Source: Candidatus Sulfotelmatobacter sp. (lineage in GTDB: Bacteria > Acidobacteriota > Terriglobia > Terriglobales > Acidobacteriaceae). Taken from it: a stretch of DNA of 47,857 bases. A program made the position numbers and the translations under genes. Shown here piece after piece: positions 17,277-26,281 of this stretch. The stretch lies in the NCBI GenBank assembly GCA_030039165.1, contig JASHQM010000065.1, positions 1 through 47,857 of the forward strand, given 5' to 3'. The number at the start of each line of letters is the position of its first letter. Position 1 is the stretch's first letter. The notes under the pieces were generated by a model that was not told the DNA's origin, made no database searches, and was given only the letters and a program-made list of their open reading frames with translations.

Positions 17277-18854
17277 ATGAGGCGCAGAGATTTTCTGAAG
17301 TCTAGTGTTGTGCTGGCGGCGGCCACGGAATTCGGCGCGACGAGAGCAGCCGCAGTAGTACCGGCTCACAATTGGGGTCAGTATGACTTTGGCTCGGGGC
17401 CGCCCGTTTCCGACCGCTTGAACCAGGGACCTTTCCCACAGTATCCGCCCGACGCTGTGATTCCCACCGACGAAGTCGTGATGACAACGACCCCCTCCGA
17501 AGAAGTGGTCTCCGGTTATGGAAAAGGCCTGATTACCTACATCACAGCGGACATGGGTACGGAGGAAATCAAATCGGATAACATTCCGCGCGCGATCGAG
17601 GAGCTGGTGCTTTTTCCGCTGGGACAAAAGCTTTACATCCGTCCCACGTGGCGGGAAATTCAGCCGCGGCCGGGAAAGCTTGAGTTCCCGGAATATGTCA
17701 AGCTTGTGTTTGATCTGGCGAAGAAAAACGAAAAAGGGATCGGTCTGCGCATTCAGATGAGCGCTCCGGATTATTGGCACGCACCGGCGCTACCGGATTT
17801 CGTTCTCGACAACGTGCCGACCGTCGATCTGGTCATGGATCCACACGAATCGCCAGCCGACGGCGCAAGATTTCTGAAGAACCCTTATTCGAAATATCAG
17901 CCGCGATATGATCATCCATTTTTTCAGCAGGCATTCAAAGAATTAGTCGAGCAACTGGCGGCGGAGTTCAACGGAAACCCTTTGATCGAGTTCATCGACA
18001 CTTTTCTTTACGGGTTCTGGGGCGAGGGGCATACCTGGCCGTTCGGCAATAACCCCTTTCCTGACTATCAGACTGCGCAACGGACCTGGATTCAGATGTG
18101 GGAAGTCCAGCAGGAAAATTTCTCCAAGACGCCGTTAGCTACCAATACTCAGCCGGATTACAGCCGTGTGGGAAATTCAGAGGTTCTCGATCGCAGCGTC
18201 CGCAGCAACAATTGGATCCGCAGCGACACGATCTTTATTGAGAATGAGCAGATCGAGGCCCTAAGCAATCGTCCACCTTGGGTAGCTGCGATCATTGAAC
18301 AGGGCTTGCCTGGTCAATCCCCGAACAAACTCACGTCGTATGAGGGGATTTCGCCTTGCGATGACATGATCGCTCATGTGATGGACGTGGGCGCAAATTA
18401 TTGGTCGCTTTGGAATTTTCATCAGATCAACGCCCAGAATCTGGCCGCGTACTATCAGGCGTTCCCGACCTGGGTTGATCAGATTAACCGCCGCATTGGT
18501 TACCGCGTGCGGCCGTCGTTTATCTGGAGCTACGAAGATACCGGCTATCAGGGACTGATTGTCGGCTTTGTTAATGACGGCATCGCGGCAGTTCCCGGTG
18601 TATTGCGCGTGACCGTGGAGAGTGAGGATGGCAAGCCTTTGAAAAGCGGATGCCTGGACGCGGGATATCCTTTGCCCGGAAAGATTCGACAGGCGCAGTT
18701 TGTGTTGCCGGCTCGAGGGACAAAATGGCAAGGGCTGAGGCTTCGAGCAGAAATTGAAGTCAAGAGCATGCGCTATCCTGTGCGATGGGCCTGCCACCAG
18801 AAACTGAATGACGACGGTACACTCTCTTTGCGTGCCAACGGCCGGCACGCCTGA
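17277..18854 (+). CDS. Tat-exported TIM-barrel glycosidase-like protein
   Basis: A 525-residue protein with a twin-arginine signal RRRDFLKSS and a hydrophobic stretch to about residue 28. The middle resembles a beta/alpha-barrel glycosidase of the GH42-like sort (conserved PTWREIQPRPGKLEF; barrel strand FIDTFLYGFWGEGHTW with Glu250 as a possible catalytic acid). The last about 110 residues (from RVRPSFIWSYED) look like the beta-sandwich often found behind such barrels (DUF4832-like). The substrate is not predictable. The chosen ATG has GGAG about 11 nt upstream and places the RR motif at the start; an in-frame ATG at 17235 would bury it. It heads a four-gene plus-strand run ending with a TonB receptor and a GatZ-type protein, which supports a role in carbohydrate use. 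Confidence 0.7.
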   Translation: MRRRDFLKSSVVLAAATEFGATRAAAVVPAHNWGQYDFGSGPPVSDRLNQGPFPQYPPDAVIPTDEVVMTTTPSEEVVSGYGKGLITYITADMGTEEIKSDNIPRAIEELVLFPLGQKLYIRPTWREIQPRPGKLEFPEYVKLVFDLAKKNEKGIGLRIQMSAPDYWHAPALPDFVLDNVPTVDLVMDPHESPADGARFLKNPYSKYQPRYDHPFFQQAFKELVEQLAAEFNGNPLIEFIDTFLYGFWGEGHTWPFGNNPFPDYQTAQRTWIQMWEVQQENFSKTPLATNTQPDYSRVGNSEVLDRSVRSNNWIRSDTIFIENEQIEALSNRPPWVAAIIEQGLPGQSPNKLTSYEGISPCDDMIAHVMDVGANYWSLWNFHQINAQNLAAYYQAFPTWVDQINRRIGYRVRPSFIWSYEDTGYQGLIVGFVNDGIAAVPGVLRVTVESEDGKPLKSGCLDAGYPLPGKIRQAQFVLPARGTKWQGLRLRAEIEVKSMRYPVRWACHQKLNDDGTLSLRANGRHA

Positions 18855-18944
18855 TAACGCCAGTTACACGTGTCAGTAAACAATACGCATGGCACGGCGA
18901 GGGCGCCGATTTTAGAGCGTAGCGAGTTTATCTCGAAATTTATT

Positions 18945-20867
18945 ATGGAAACTGCCGTGCACATAAAACGAAGACTATTTAACCACCGCGGAATTGCACT
19001 CTTTGGCCCGATCCTGTTCCTTACCGCAACCGCCTCTCCGACCGCGCTCGAACAGAATTGGACCAACTACGTGCGCATCGGCGCGTATGGACTCAGAGCA
19101 GACAACGCGGACAAAATTGTTGCCGATGCTCAGGCCAACGGAGTCTTCGGTATCGAAGTTGATAACGACATCGAAGGCCGATACGAGAGTTTCCTTGACC
19201 CGACTGCGAAGCTGAAGGCGATTCGTGCGGTGGCGGAGAAGGCGCACGCGGCGGGAAATTATGCATTCGTGTACATCGCTGGTACGGAATGCATAACGGC
19301 AAACGCCGACAAGACTGCGCACACCATGGCGAAGGATCATCCCGATTGGTTGCAGCGCAAAATTACGGGCGAGCCCGCGATCTTCGGCGGGGGCACCGCA
19401 TTCTGGATCAGGAAGGGCGACGAGGACGTTTGGGTCAGCCCTTATGCGCCTGAGTGGCGCAAGATTTACATGGAGCACGTGCGCCAGATTGCGGCGACTG
19501 GAATTGATGGTATTTATGTCGACATCCCTTACTGGATGACTCATTTTGAGGGCTGGGAAGATACGTGGGCCAGTTTTGACGACTACACCGTGGCGGCGTT
19601 CCGGAAGCAGACAGGGCTGGATGCAAAGAAAGATTTGAAGCTCGGCGATTTTTCCGATCCCAATTTTCGAAAATGGGTTGATTTTCGCATTCAGACGTTT
19701 ACCGATTTCATGCGTGAGATCGACGAGAACGCCAAATCCGTGAACCCGAAGATCAAAACGATTCCCGAGATTTATCCTGGCATCGAGTCGGAGGCGGTGC
19801 GCGTAGGCGCCGATGTTTACAGCCTCTATCCGGTGGTGGATGCCATTGCTCACGAGTACGAATTTGGCGAAGGCGATCACATGGCGGCTTCGCGCACGCC
19901 GCTTGATTGGTTCTATTACCAGGTCGGCATGCACTCGTTCCGGGCTTTCGCGCAGGGGAAAGCGACGTGGATCCTGAATTATTCGTGGGATGGCGAAAAA
20001 ACTGTGGACAAGCGCGAAGCCATGATGAACCTGGCGATGTCAGAACTTATGGCAGGAGCCAATTTTTGGGATGCGCCCGGGCACTCCATGGCCGGATCGA
20101 ATGACATCGCCACGCGCAAGAGAATTTTCGCCTGGATTAAAGAAAACGAGAAAACTTTTTACTTGCCCCGCGCGCCAATAAATCCGATTGGGGTCTATTT
20201 TTCTCCCGAAACACGTGATTATTACGCGAGAGATTTCATCCGCTCCTATCGCGGAATTCTTATCCTGCTGATGCAGGCCCACCGGGAATTTCAAATCGTT
20301 ACTCCTCGCACCCTGGGTGAGTTTCGCGGCGGTACATTGGTGTTACCCGATGTGAGGGTTTTAAGCCAGGATGAGCGAAACTGGCTGGAGCAATACGTGG
20401 CGGGAGGCAATAAGCTCATCGTCACGGGAAACGACCCACTCGGGGCTGGAACTCGGGCAAATATTGTGCGCTTTCCCGATTGCCCTGGGAAGGCCTACGT
20501 GGCGTCTTTGGAGGCGAACTTCGAGCGTACAGGCCCGCAATTAGAACAGCCATTCCTCGATAGCCTGCCGCAGAGCCCGGAGATCGAAATTTCGGCATCG
20601 CCGCAGGTCGCAACTTCGATTTCCCTCGTCGAGGGTCGAGTCCATGTCTTCTTCGCGAACTTTGCGGGTTTGGTCGGGGGCAAAAACCCCATCCAGACTC
20701 CTGAGAGCGCTACAGTCACCGTGCCTGCGGAGCGCGGCCATTCCGCATATTTCCTGCCGTACCTGGGTAACATTCAAGAGTTGACCGGCGTGCCAAAGAA
20801 CGGAAAAGAAACCTTCGTCCTTCCCCCTGTCGCGAAAGGTGCAGTTTTCTGGTTGCAATCTCACTGA
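18945..20867 (+). CDS. Secreted glycoside-hydrolase-like TIM-barrel protein
   Basis: A 640-residue exported protein (basic start HIKRR, hydrophobic stretch to about residue 37). Residues 45-400 look like a beta/alpha barrel: GIDGIYVDIPYW with Asp193 at a strand end and KTIPEIYPG with Glu275 are candidate catalytic or binding acids. Residues about 430-560 (VYFSPETRDYYA, LVLPDVRVLSQDE, NKLIVTGNDPLG) resemble the trimerisation/amidotransferase-like domain behind GH42 barrels, and a short beta domain ends the protein. This suggests a glycosidase or glycan-binding relative; the reaction is not known. The start is uncertain: ATG 18945 is used, but GTG 18870 (25 residues longer) is possible. It follows the previous gene by 90 bp and may share its transcript. 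Confidence 0.72.
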   Translation: METAVHIKRRLFNHRGIALFGPILFLTATASPTALEQNWTNYVRIGAYGLRADNADKIVADAQANGVFGIEVDNDIEGRYESFLDPTAKLKAIRAVAEKAHAAGNYAFVYIAGTECITANADKTAHTMAKDHPDWLQRKITGEPAIFGGGTAFWIRKGDEDVWVSPYAPEWRKIYMEHVRQIAATGIDGIYVDIPYWMTHFEGWEDTWASFDDYTVAAFRKQTGLDAKKDLKLGDFSDPNFRKWVDFRIQTFTDFMREIDENAKSVNPKIKTIPEIYPGIESEAVRVGADVYSLYPVVDAIAHEYEFGEGDHMAASRTPLDWFYYQVGMHSFRAFAQGKATWILNYSWDGEKTVDKREAMMNLAMSELMAGANFWDAPGHSMAGSNDIATRKRIFAWIKENEKTFYLPRAPINPIGVYFSPETRDYYARDFIRSYRGILILLMQAHREFQIVTPRTLGEFRGGTLVLPDVRVLSQDERNWLEQYVAGGNKLIVTGNDPLGAGTRANIVRFPDCPGKAYVASLEANFERTGPQLEQPFLDSLPQSPEIEISASPQVATSISLVEGRVHVFFANFAGLVGGKNPIQTPESATVTVPAERGHSAYFLPYLGNIQELTGVPKNGKETFVLPPVAKGAVFWLQSH

Positions 20868-20954
20868 AGGAAAGTTTCGCAACCAGCCGGGGATTTGACT
20901 CCATCGGGTAAAAGCTGACATCGAGGCCAGGCGCTTTCTGGGTCTACATTCTCC

Positions 20955-20984
20955 TTGACAACGGGAGCTTTTCCGTCGTAGAAA
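20955..20984 (+). promoter_or_regulatory. Sigma-70-type promoter before the TonB receptor
   Basis: A perfect TTGACA (20955-20960), an 18-bp spacer and TAGAAA (20979-20984, four of six bases) lie 84 bp before the receptor ATG. The receptor and the GatZ-type gene could thus be expressed without the two upstream barrel genes. Confidence 0.45.
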
Positions 20985-21068
20985 TGATTGCTTTCGTAAG
21001 TAATCGTAATAATCCGCAAGTCTCGGAGGTTGGCATTGGGCCGAATTCGAGGCGATCGGGGGGATCTC

Positions 21069-24000
21069 ATGCGTTGGGTTCTCTTCTGCGTCTTGACCCT
21101 GTTCGCGTTTGCGGGCTTTACCACTATCTCGGTCGGACAGGGTAACTATCGGGCTCAACTGCGTGGCGTGGTGACGGATGCCAGCGGCGCGGTCGTGCCA
21201 AATGCTACCGTCACGATTCAGGACGTGGGCACGAACCTCTCGACCTCGTCGCATACGGACGACAAGGGATCCTATTTTTTTACCGGATTACGTCCCTCCA
21301 CCTACAGGGTAAAGGCCGAGGCGAAAGGATTTCGCGCGACTGAGCGGACGGGCGTAGTTCTAGCGGTCGACCAGGAAGCGTCGCTGAATTTCAAACTGGA
21401 GTTGGCGGGCGTTTCTTCGACGGTGGAAGTGACCAGCACTGCTCCACTGCTTGATACCGGCAATGCGACCTTGGGCACGGATGTGACCCAGGAGTATGTG
21501 AAAGACCTGCCCCTGTTAAATCGCGACTTTTTCGGATTGACCTTTCTCGCCGGAGGGGTGACCGAGACGGCCGGTTCCGGAACGCAGGATAACTATCCGG
21601 AAGGCACCAATTTCGTTTCCAATGGACAGCGCAATGCGACGGCTGAGATAAGGATGGATGGCGCGCTGATTAGCGCCCCCGAGCAGGGCGAGGGAGGGAA
21701 TTCGAACGTTTACTACGAACCGCTAGTCGAAGGCGTGCAGGAGTTCAAAGTTCAAAACAACAGCTTCTCAGCGGAGTTTGGCAACAACGGCGGCACGGTT
21801 GTCAATATGGTGCTGAAGAGCGGAACGAACACGTTCCACGGAAGTGGATGGTATTTCCTGCAGCGTTCGCAAATGGATGCGCGGGATTTTTTCAATCCCG
21901 CGCCCAATCCCAAGCCGAGCAGTGCGCGAGACCAGGCAGGATTTTCCATCGGCGGGCCGATTCGCAAAAATAAAACCTTCTTTTTCGTCGACTTCGAAAA
22001 AGTTCGCAACGACAGCGCTTTTAACAACATCGCTACGGTCCCAACTGCTGCCGAGCGAATGGGGAATTTTTCGGCAACCGCAACCAACATCTACGATCCG
22101 ACGCTGCCGCTGGTTGCGTGCGCCTCAGGCACTTGCCGTCCGCAGGTTCAGTACAACGGCACCCTCAACGTAATTCCTCCGGGTGAAATCGATCCCATCG
22201 GCAAAGCCATTCTAAATCTGTATCCCCAACCGAACTTAGCGGGAGAATTCAATAACTACATTTTCAGCGGCACGGTGTTTTCCCCGGACTACCAGTTCGA
22301 TATCAAAATCGACCACCAGATTAACGACCGCAACCACCTCAGCGCGCGCTACAGCCGCGAATCTTCGAATTTCTCCACTCCCGAAATCTTCGGCGATGCC
22401 TTCGATGGATTTAACGGCTCGGGAGACGGGATCGGCGGCAGCCCGATGCTCGCGCAAAACGGATCGATTGAATATGCATGGACGATAAATCCGCGCATTG
22501 TCTGGACGAGTCATTTCGCCATTGACCGCGTACACCAACTGGAGACACCGGGCATACCCACAATTTCCAGCTTCAATGCTTCCCTGCCGGCGGGAGTGCA
22601 ACTGCCGGCAGTATTCGAGCAGGCCAATGGCATAGATCGCATGCCGGCAATTTACATGTCCTCCGGCGGGGAAACGGCGCCGTGGACTGATCTTTACGAT
22701 CAATGCTGCGTCAACACTACTTTTGCGCACACCTTGTATAGCTATTCGTCACAGTTCGTGATTTCGAAGGGCTCACACCTGATGAAGATCGGCGGCGAGC
22801 AACGACTTTTTTACAACAACTTTTTCCAGCCCAACGACCCCACGGGTACTCTCAACTTCACCGATTACGTGACCTCGCCAACTCCCAACAACGACGCGGA
22901 TGCGAACGGTAATCCGACCGGAAATCCTTTTGCCAGCACGCTCTTCGGATATGCAGACAATATCAATCCTTTCCCTTCTACCCCGACTTCACTCGAAGTG
23001 TTGCCCGCGGTCGCGAACAAGTCGATTGAAACCGGCTTCTATTTTCAGGATGACTGGAAGGTTAACCAAAAGCTGACGCTGAATCTTGGCATCCGCTATG
23101 AGTGGAGCACGCCTTACGACGAGCGCTACAATCGAATCCAGTTCAGCGATTTCACCGCCCCCAACGGAGTCACTCTCAACACAAGCAGTGCGCAAGCTGC
23201 CTTGGCATCGGTCGGCGTCAGTTTTCCCTCATCCGAGGCGCTGATTGGTACGACGCAGTTTCCAACCTCCAGCATGAGACACGTGCCGGTCTACCGCAAT
23301 GACGTTGGTCCGCGCCTGGGTTTCGCTTACGCCTTCGATTCGAAGACCGTCGTCCGCGGCGGCGCAGGAATTTATTTTGGAATGAGTCCAGCCACGAATT
23401 TCCAGTATCCCGGAACTGCTTTCAGCAAGACCGCGACAATTTTCTTTACGAACAACAATTTCGCTTCGCAATATGCAACACTGGAAAATCCCTTTCCCAC
23501 GGGCTTTACCGGGCCACAGGGCAAACAATATGGCCAACTCGCAGAATGGGGTTATGCCAACAATAATGATCTTGGGACAACCGCCGCGCGCGATGCGGAT
23601 CTCTACATGTGGAACCTGGGAATTCAGCGCGAACTTCCCAGCCAGATCGTGGTGGGCATCGACTACTCCGCGAATCGCAGCACGCATCTGCCCTGGTCGG
23701 GCACGAACAACCGCGACTTTATCTCTTCGCCGTTGCTGGCGAAAGTTTCAGCCGCAGTGACTCCCACTGATCCTACTTGTCAGGCCGATAGTTGCGTGAC
23801 CAATTTTCTTCAGTCTTCGGTGAACAATCCCTTTTATCCGATGTTTAGCACGCCTTGCACGCCCACGCCAACTTTTCCCTGCTTCAATGAGCCTGATTCG
23901 CTCTACAGCACTTCGCAAATTCCACTGGGCTATCTTCTCAATTCTTTTCCGCAATTTACGGGAGACTTCGAAGGTCTGATGATCGAGGAAGCATCATCCT

Positions 24001-24797
24001 GGTATAACGCGATGCAAATCCGCTTCCAGAAGCGCACCACGCATCACGTGAGTTTCGAGGGCAACTATACGGTCTCCAAGCTGACCGACGACTCTTCGGC
24101 GGGAAGGAATAACTGGGTAGGGTCGCTTTCAGCCGGAATGCCGCAGCAACTCGATCGCTTGAATCTGGAACACAGCATCAGCGCCAATGACGCGCCGCAG
24201 CGCCTTGCGGCTGCTGTGGTGGTGGAGCTGCCCGTGGGCCGCAACCAATGGCTTGGTGGAAACATGAACCGCGGCCTCGATGCTGTGGTGGGAGGCTGGT
24301 CGGTCGCCACCATGGTCACCGAACAATCTGGACAGCCGATTTCGATGGGCATGAGCAATCCACGTTTGGCGAATGGGACGCAGCGTCCGGAAGTCGTCTG
24401 CTCGCAACTGAAGACCGGCCTCAGCATGAAAGATGTGGCGATGAATTGGCAGCAGAACAGCGTGGCAGAAGGAAACGGAAATGCGCCGGTAGCGTCATTC
24501 TTCAACCCCAACTGTTTTGCCGACCCCGGTGATCAAAACCCGGGCAATGCTCCTCGCTATTTTCCCGGCTTGCGTGTAAACGGAATTCACGACTTCGACA
24601 CAAATTTTTATAAATCGTTTACGCCGAAAGAAGGAATGACGATCGATCTACGCGCCGAGATTTTTAATCTATTTAACCATCCCCGGTTTGCGCAGCCAGA
24701 TGCGGCCGTCGGAGACCCGGCTTTCGGGACGATCACGTCGGACGCAGCCGGCTATTTGCCGCGATATTTCCAGTTTGGCGTGCGATTCGAGTTTTAG
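21069..24797 (+). CDS. Oar-like TonB-dependent outer-membrane receptor
   Basis: A 1242-residue outer-membrane protein of the kind expanded in Acidobacteria. A signal peptide covers residues 1 to about 22. Residues about 25-115 are a carboxypeptidase-regulatory-like beta sandwich (RGVVTDASGAVVPNATVTI, then GSYFFTGLRPSTYRVKAEAKGF). The plug domain follows (VEVTSTAPLLDTGNATLGT, then LPLLNRDFFGLT), then a long beta barrel with repeated aromatic-ended strands, ending in FQFGVRFEF with a terminal Phe as usual for barrel insertion. It should take up a large substrate with TonB energy; the neighbours point to a carbohydrate. Start ATG 21069 has a GGGGGGAT ribosome site and begins the signal peptide; a TTG 39 nt upstream is less likely. 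Confidence 0.93.
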   Translation: MRWVLFCVLTLFAFAGFTTISVGQGNYRAQLRGVVTDASGAVVPNATVTIQDVGTNLSTSSHTDDKGSYFFTGLRPSTYRVKAEAKGFRATERTGVVLAVDQEASLNFKLELAGVSSTVEVTSTAPLLDTGNATLGTDVTQEYVKDLPLLNRDFFGLTFLAGGVTETAGSGTQDNYPEGTNFVSNGQRNATAEIRMDGALISAPEQGEGGNSNVYYEPLVEGVQEFKVQNNSFSAEFGNNGGTVVNMVLKSGTNTFHGSGWYFLQRSQMDARDFFNPAPNPKPSSARDQAGFSIGGPIRKNKTFFFVDFEKVRNDSAFNNIATVPTAAERMGNFSATATNIYDPTLPLVACASGTCRPQVQYNGTLNVIPPGEIDPIGKAILNLYPQPNLAGEFNNYIFSGTVFSPDYQFDIKIDHQINDRNHLSARYSRESSNFSTPEIFGDAFDGFNGSGDGIGGSPMLAQNGSIEYAWTINPRIVWTSHFAIDRVHQLETPGIPTISSFNASLPAGVQLPAVFEQANGIDRMPAIYMSSGGETAPWTDLYDQCCVNTTFAHTLYSYSSQFVISKGSHLMKIGGEQRLFYNNFFQPNDPTGTLNFTDYVTSPTPNNDADANGNPTGNPFASTLFGYADNINPFPSTPTSLEVLPAVANKSIETGFYFQDDWKVNQKLTLNLGIRYEWSTPYDERYNRIQFSDFTAPNGVTLNTSSAQAALASVGVSFPSSEALIGTTQFPTSSMRHVPVYRNDVGPRLGFAYAFDSKTVVRGGAGIYFGMSPATNFQYPGTAFSKTATIFFTNNNFASQYATLENPFPTGFTGPQGKQYGQLAEWGYANNNDLGTTAARDADLYMWNLGIQRELPSQIVVGIDYSANRSTHLPWSGTNNRDFISSPLLAKVSAAVTPTDPTCQADSCVTNFLQSSVNNPFYPMFSTPCTPTPTFPCFNEPDSLYSTSQIPLGYLLNSFPQFTGDFEGLMIEEASSWYNAMQIRFQKRTTHHVSFEGNYTVSKLTDDSSAGRNNWVGSLSAGMPQQLDRLNLEHSISANDAPQRLAAAVVVELPVGRNQWLGGNMNRGLDAVVGGWSVATMVTEQSGQPISMGMSNPRLANGTQRPEVVCSQLKTGLSMKDVAMNWQQNSVAEGNGNAPVASFFNPNCFADPGDQNPGNAPRYFPGLRVNGIHDFDTNFYKSFTPKEGMTIDLRAEIFNLFNHPRFAQPDAAVGDPAFGTITSDAAGYLPRYFQFGVRFEF

Positions 24798-24806
24798 AAT
24801 CCAGTC

Positions 24807-26147
24807 ATGACAGCCCGGCCTTCCGCGCGAGCAGTGGCAGATTCCACGGGCTCGTTTCGCGAAATTCTGGAAGCGAACCGTTGTGGCGATGGCGTTGGGG
24901 TATATTCCGTTTGCTCGGCAAACCGGTTGGTTCTCGAGGCCAGCATGCGTCAGGCGAAACGCGACGAGAGCCTGCTTGTGATCGAGTCCACCTCCAACCA
25001 GGTCAATCAATTTGGCGGGTACACCGGCCACACTCCCGAGCAGTTCGTCGATTTTGTCAGGGAAATAGCGGCGTCCATGAAATTTCCGCCCGAGCGGATC
25101 GTTTTTGGAGGCGATCATCTCGGCCCGCACGTGTGGAGAGACGAACGCGCTTCTTCAGCGATGCCAAAAGCCGAAGCACTGGTGGGCGCTTGTGTATTGG
25201 CCGGTTATACGAAAATTCATCTGGATGCCAGCATGCACCTGGCAGATGACCCGGGCGATCGGCGAGGGCCGCCTGCCGCCGAAATCGTTAGCCAACGTGC
25301 CGCGGAACTGTGCCAGGCCGCGGAGGATGCCTACGCCAAAATGCCGCCCGGCTCGCCCGCCCCGCTGTATGTGATTGGCACCGAAGTTCCGATTCCCGGA
25401 GGCGAACTGGCTGATGGGCAAGCTCCGGAAGTTACGCGAGTGGAAGACTTGTCTCAAACCCTTGCGCTGGCACAACGAGCCTTCAGCCAGCGCGGCCTGG
25501 AGGCGGCATGGCAGCGTGTGATCGCAGTCGTAGTGCAGGCGGGCGTCGAATTTGGCGATAGTGTCGTTTTCTCATATCTACCGAAGAAGGCGCGGACGCT
25601 GGCTCGCTATGCGGAAGATCATTGGCAGGGCGCCTACGAGGCGCACTCCACCGATTACCAATTGCCATCTGCTTTGCGCCAGATGGTGCGGGATCATTTC
25701 GCCATTTTGAAGGTAGGTCCATGGTTGACGTTCGCGTTTCGCGAAGCTGTATTTGCGCTGGCTTGCGTAGAGCAAGAGTGGCTGGGCGAGCGGAAGGCCG
25801 TTGTCATTTCCCGGGTCCGCGAGGTTCTCGAAGAAGCAATGCTTGCCGAGCCAAAATATTGGAAGGGTTATTACCGTGGCGATGATGCGGCGCTTCGCTT
25901 CGCGCGCAAATACAGCCTTAGCGATCGCTGCCGGTACTATTGGCCGCAGGCCTCAGTTACAGCTGCTTTTCAAACGCTGCTCGCAAATCTGACTTTGCAT
26001 CCTGCGCCTGTTGCACTGCTCAGCCAATATCTGCCGAGGCAAGGCGAAGCCGTGCAGGCGGGAGCGCTCGCCAACGATCCGGGGGAACTCATTCGAAATA
26101 AAATCACCGAGGTCATCAATCATTACGCGCGTGCCTGCGGACTCTGA
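24807..26147 (+). CDS. gatZ: GatZ/KbaZ-type subunit of D-tagatose-1,6-bisphosphate aldolase
   Basis: A 446-residue cytoplasmic protein with GatZ/KbaZ family signs: GVYSVCSANRLVLEAS near the N-terminus, ESTSNQVNQFGGYTGH, FGGDHLGPHVW, and YVIGTEVPIPGG. In enterobacteria this non-catalytic subunit stabilises the GatY/KbaY aldolase in galactitol or N-acetylgalactosamine breakdown; some relatives have been suggested to act as sugar-phosphate kinases or epimerases on their own. It starts 9 bp after the receptor stop, so the two genes are almost certainly co-transcribed. No catalytic GatY partner is present in the window. Length is normal for the family. Confidence 0.88.
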   Translation: MTARPSARAVADSTGSFREILEANRCGDGVGVYSVCSANRLVLEASMRQAKRDESLLVIESTSNQVNQFGGYTGHTPEQFVDFVREIAASMKFPPERIVFGGDHLGPHVWRDERASSAMPKAEALVGACVLAGYTKIHLDASMHLADDPGDRRGPPAAEIVSQRAAELCQAAEDAYAKMPPGSPAPLYVIGTEVPIPGGELADGQAPEVTRVEDLSQTLALAQRAFSQRGLEAAWQRVIAVVVQAGVEFGDSVVFSYLPKKARTLARYAEDHWQGAYEAHSTDYQLPSALRQMVRDHFAILKVGPWLTFAFREAVFALACVEQEWLGERKAVVISRVREVLEEAMLAEPKYWKGYYRGDDAALRFARKYSLSDRCRYYWPQASVTAAFQTLLANLTLHPAPVALLSQYLPRQGEAVQAGALANDPGELIRNKITEVINHYARACGL

Positions 26148-26281
26148 AAACAGAAATCGCGCCAGATACAACGGAAAGAGCAACAGGTGTGGTGCACAAT
26201 ACCCGGCCGGATTAGCGCCAATGCCCTGCTGACGAAGATCGCATACACAACAAGCGAGTGAACCCTTGCTGCGAGTCGTTG

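Noticed and set aside
18975..19934. Antisense open frame (319 codons) opposite the second barrel gene
   Set aside because: It has low-complexity basic composition and no ribosome site; the sense frame is longer and coherent.
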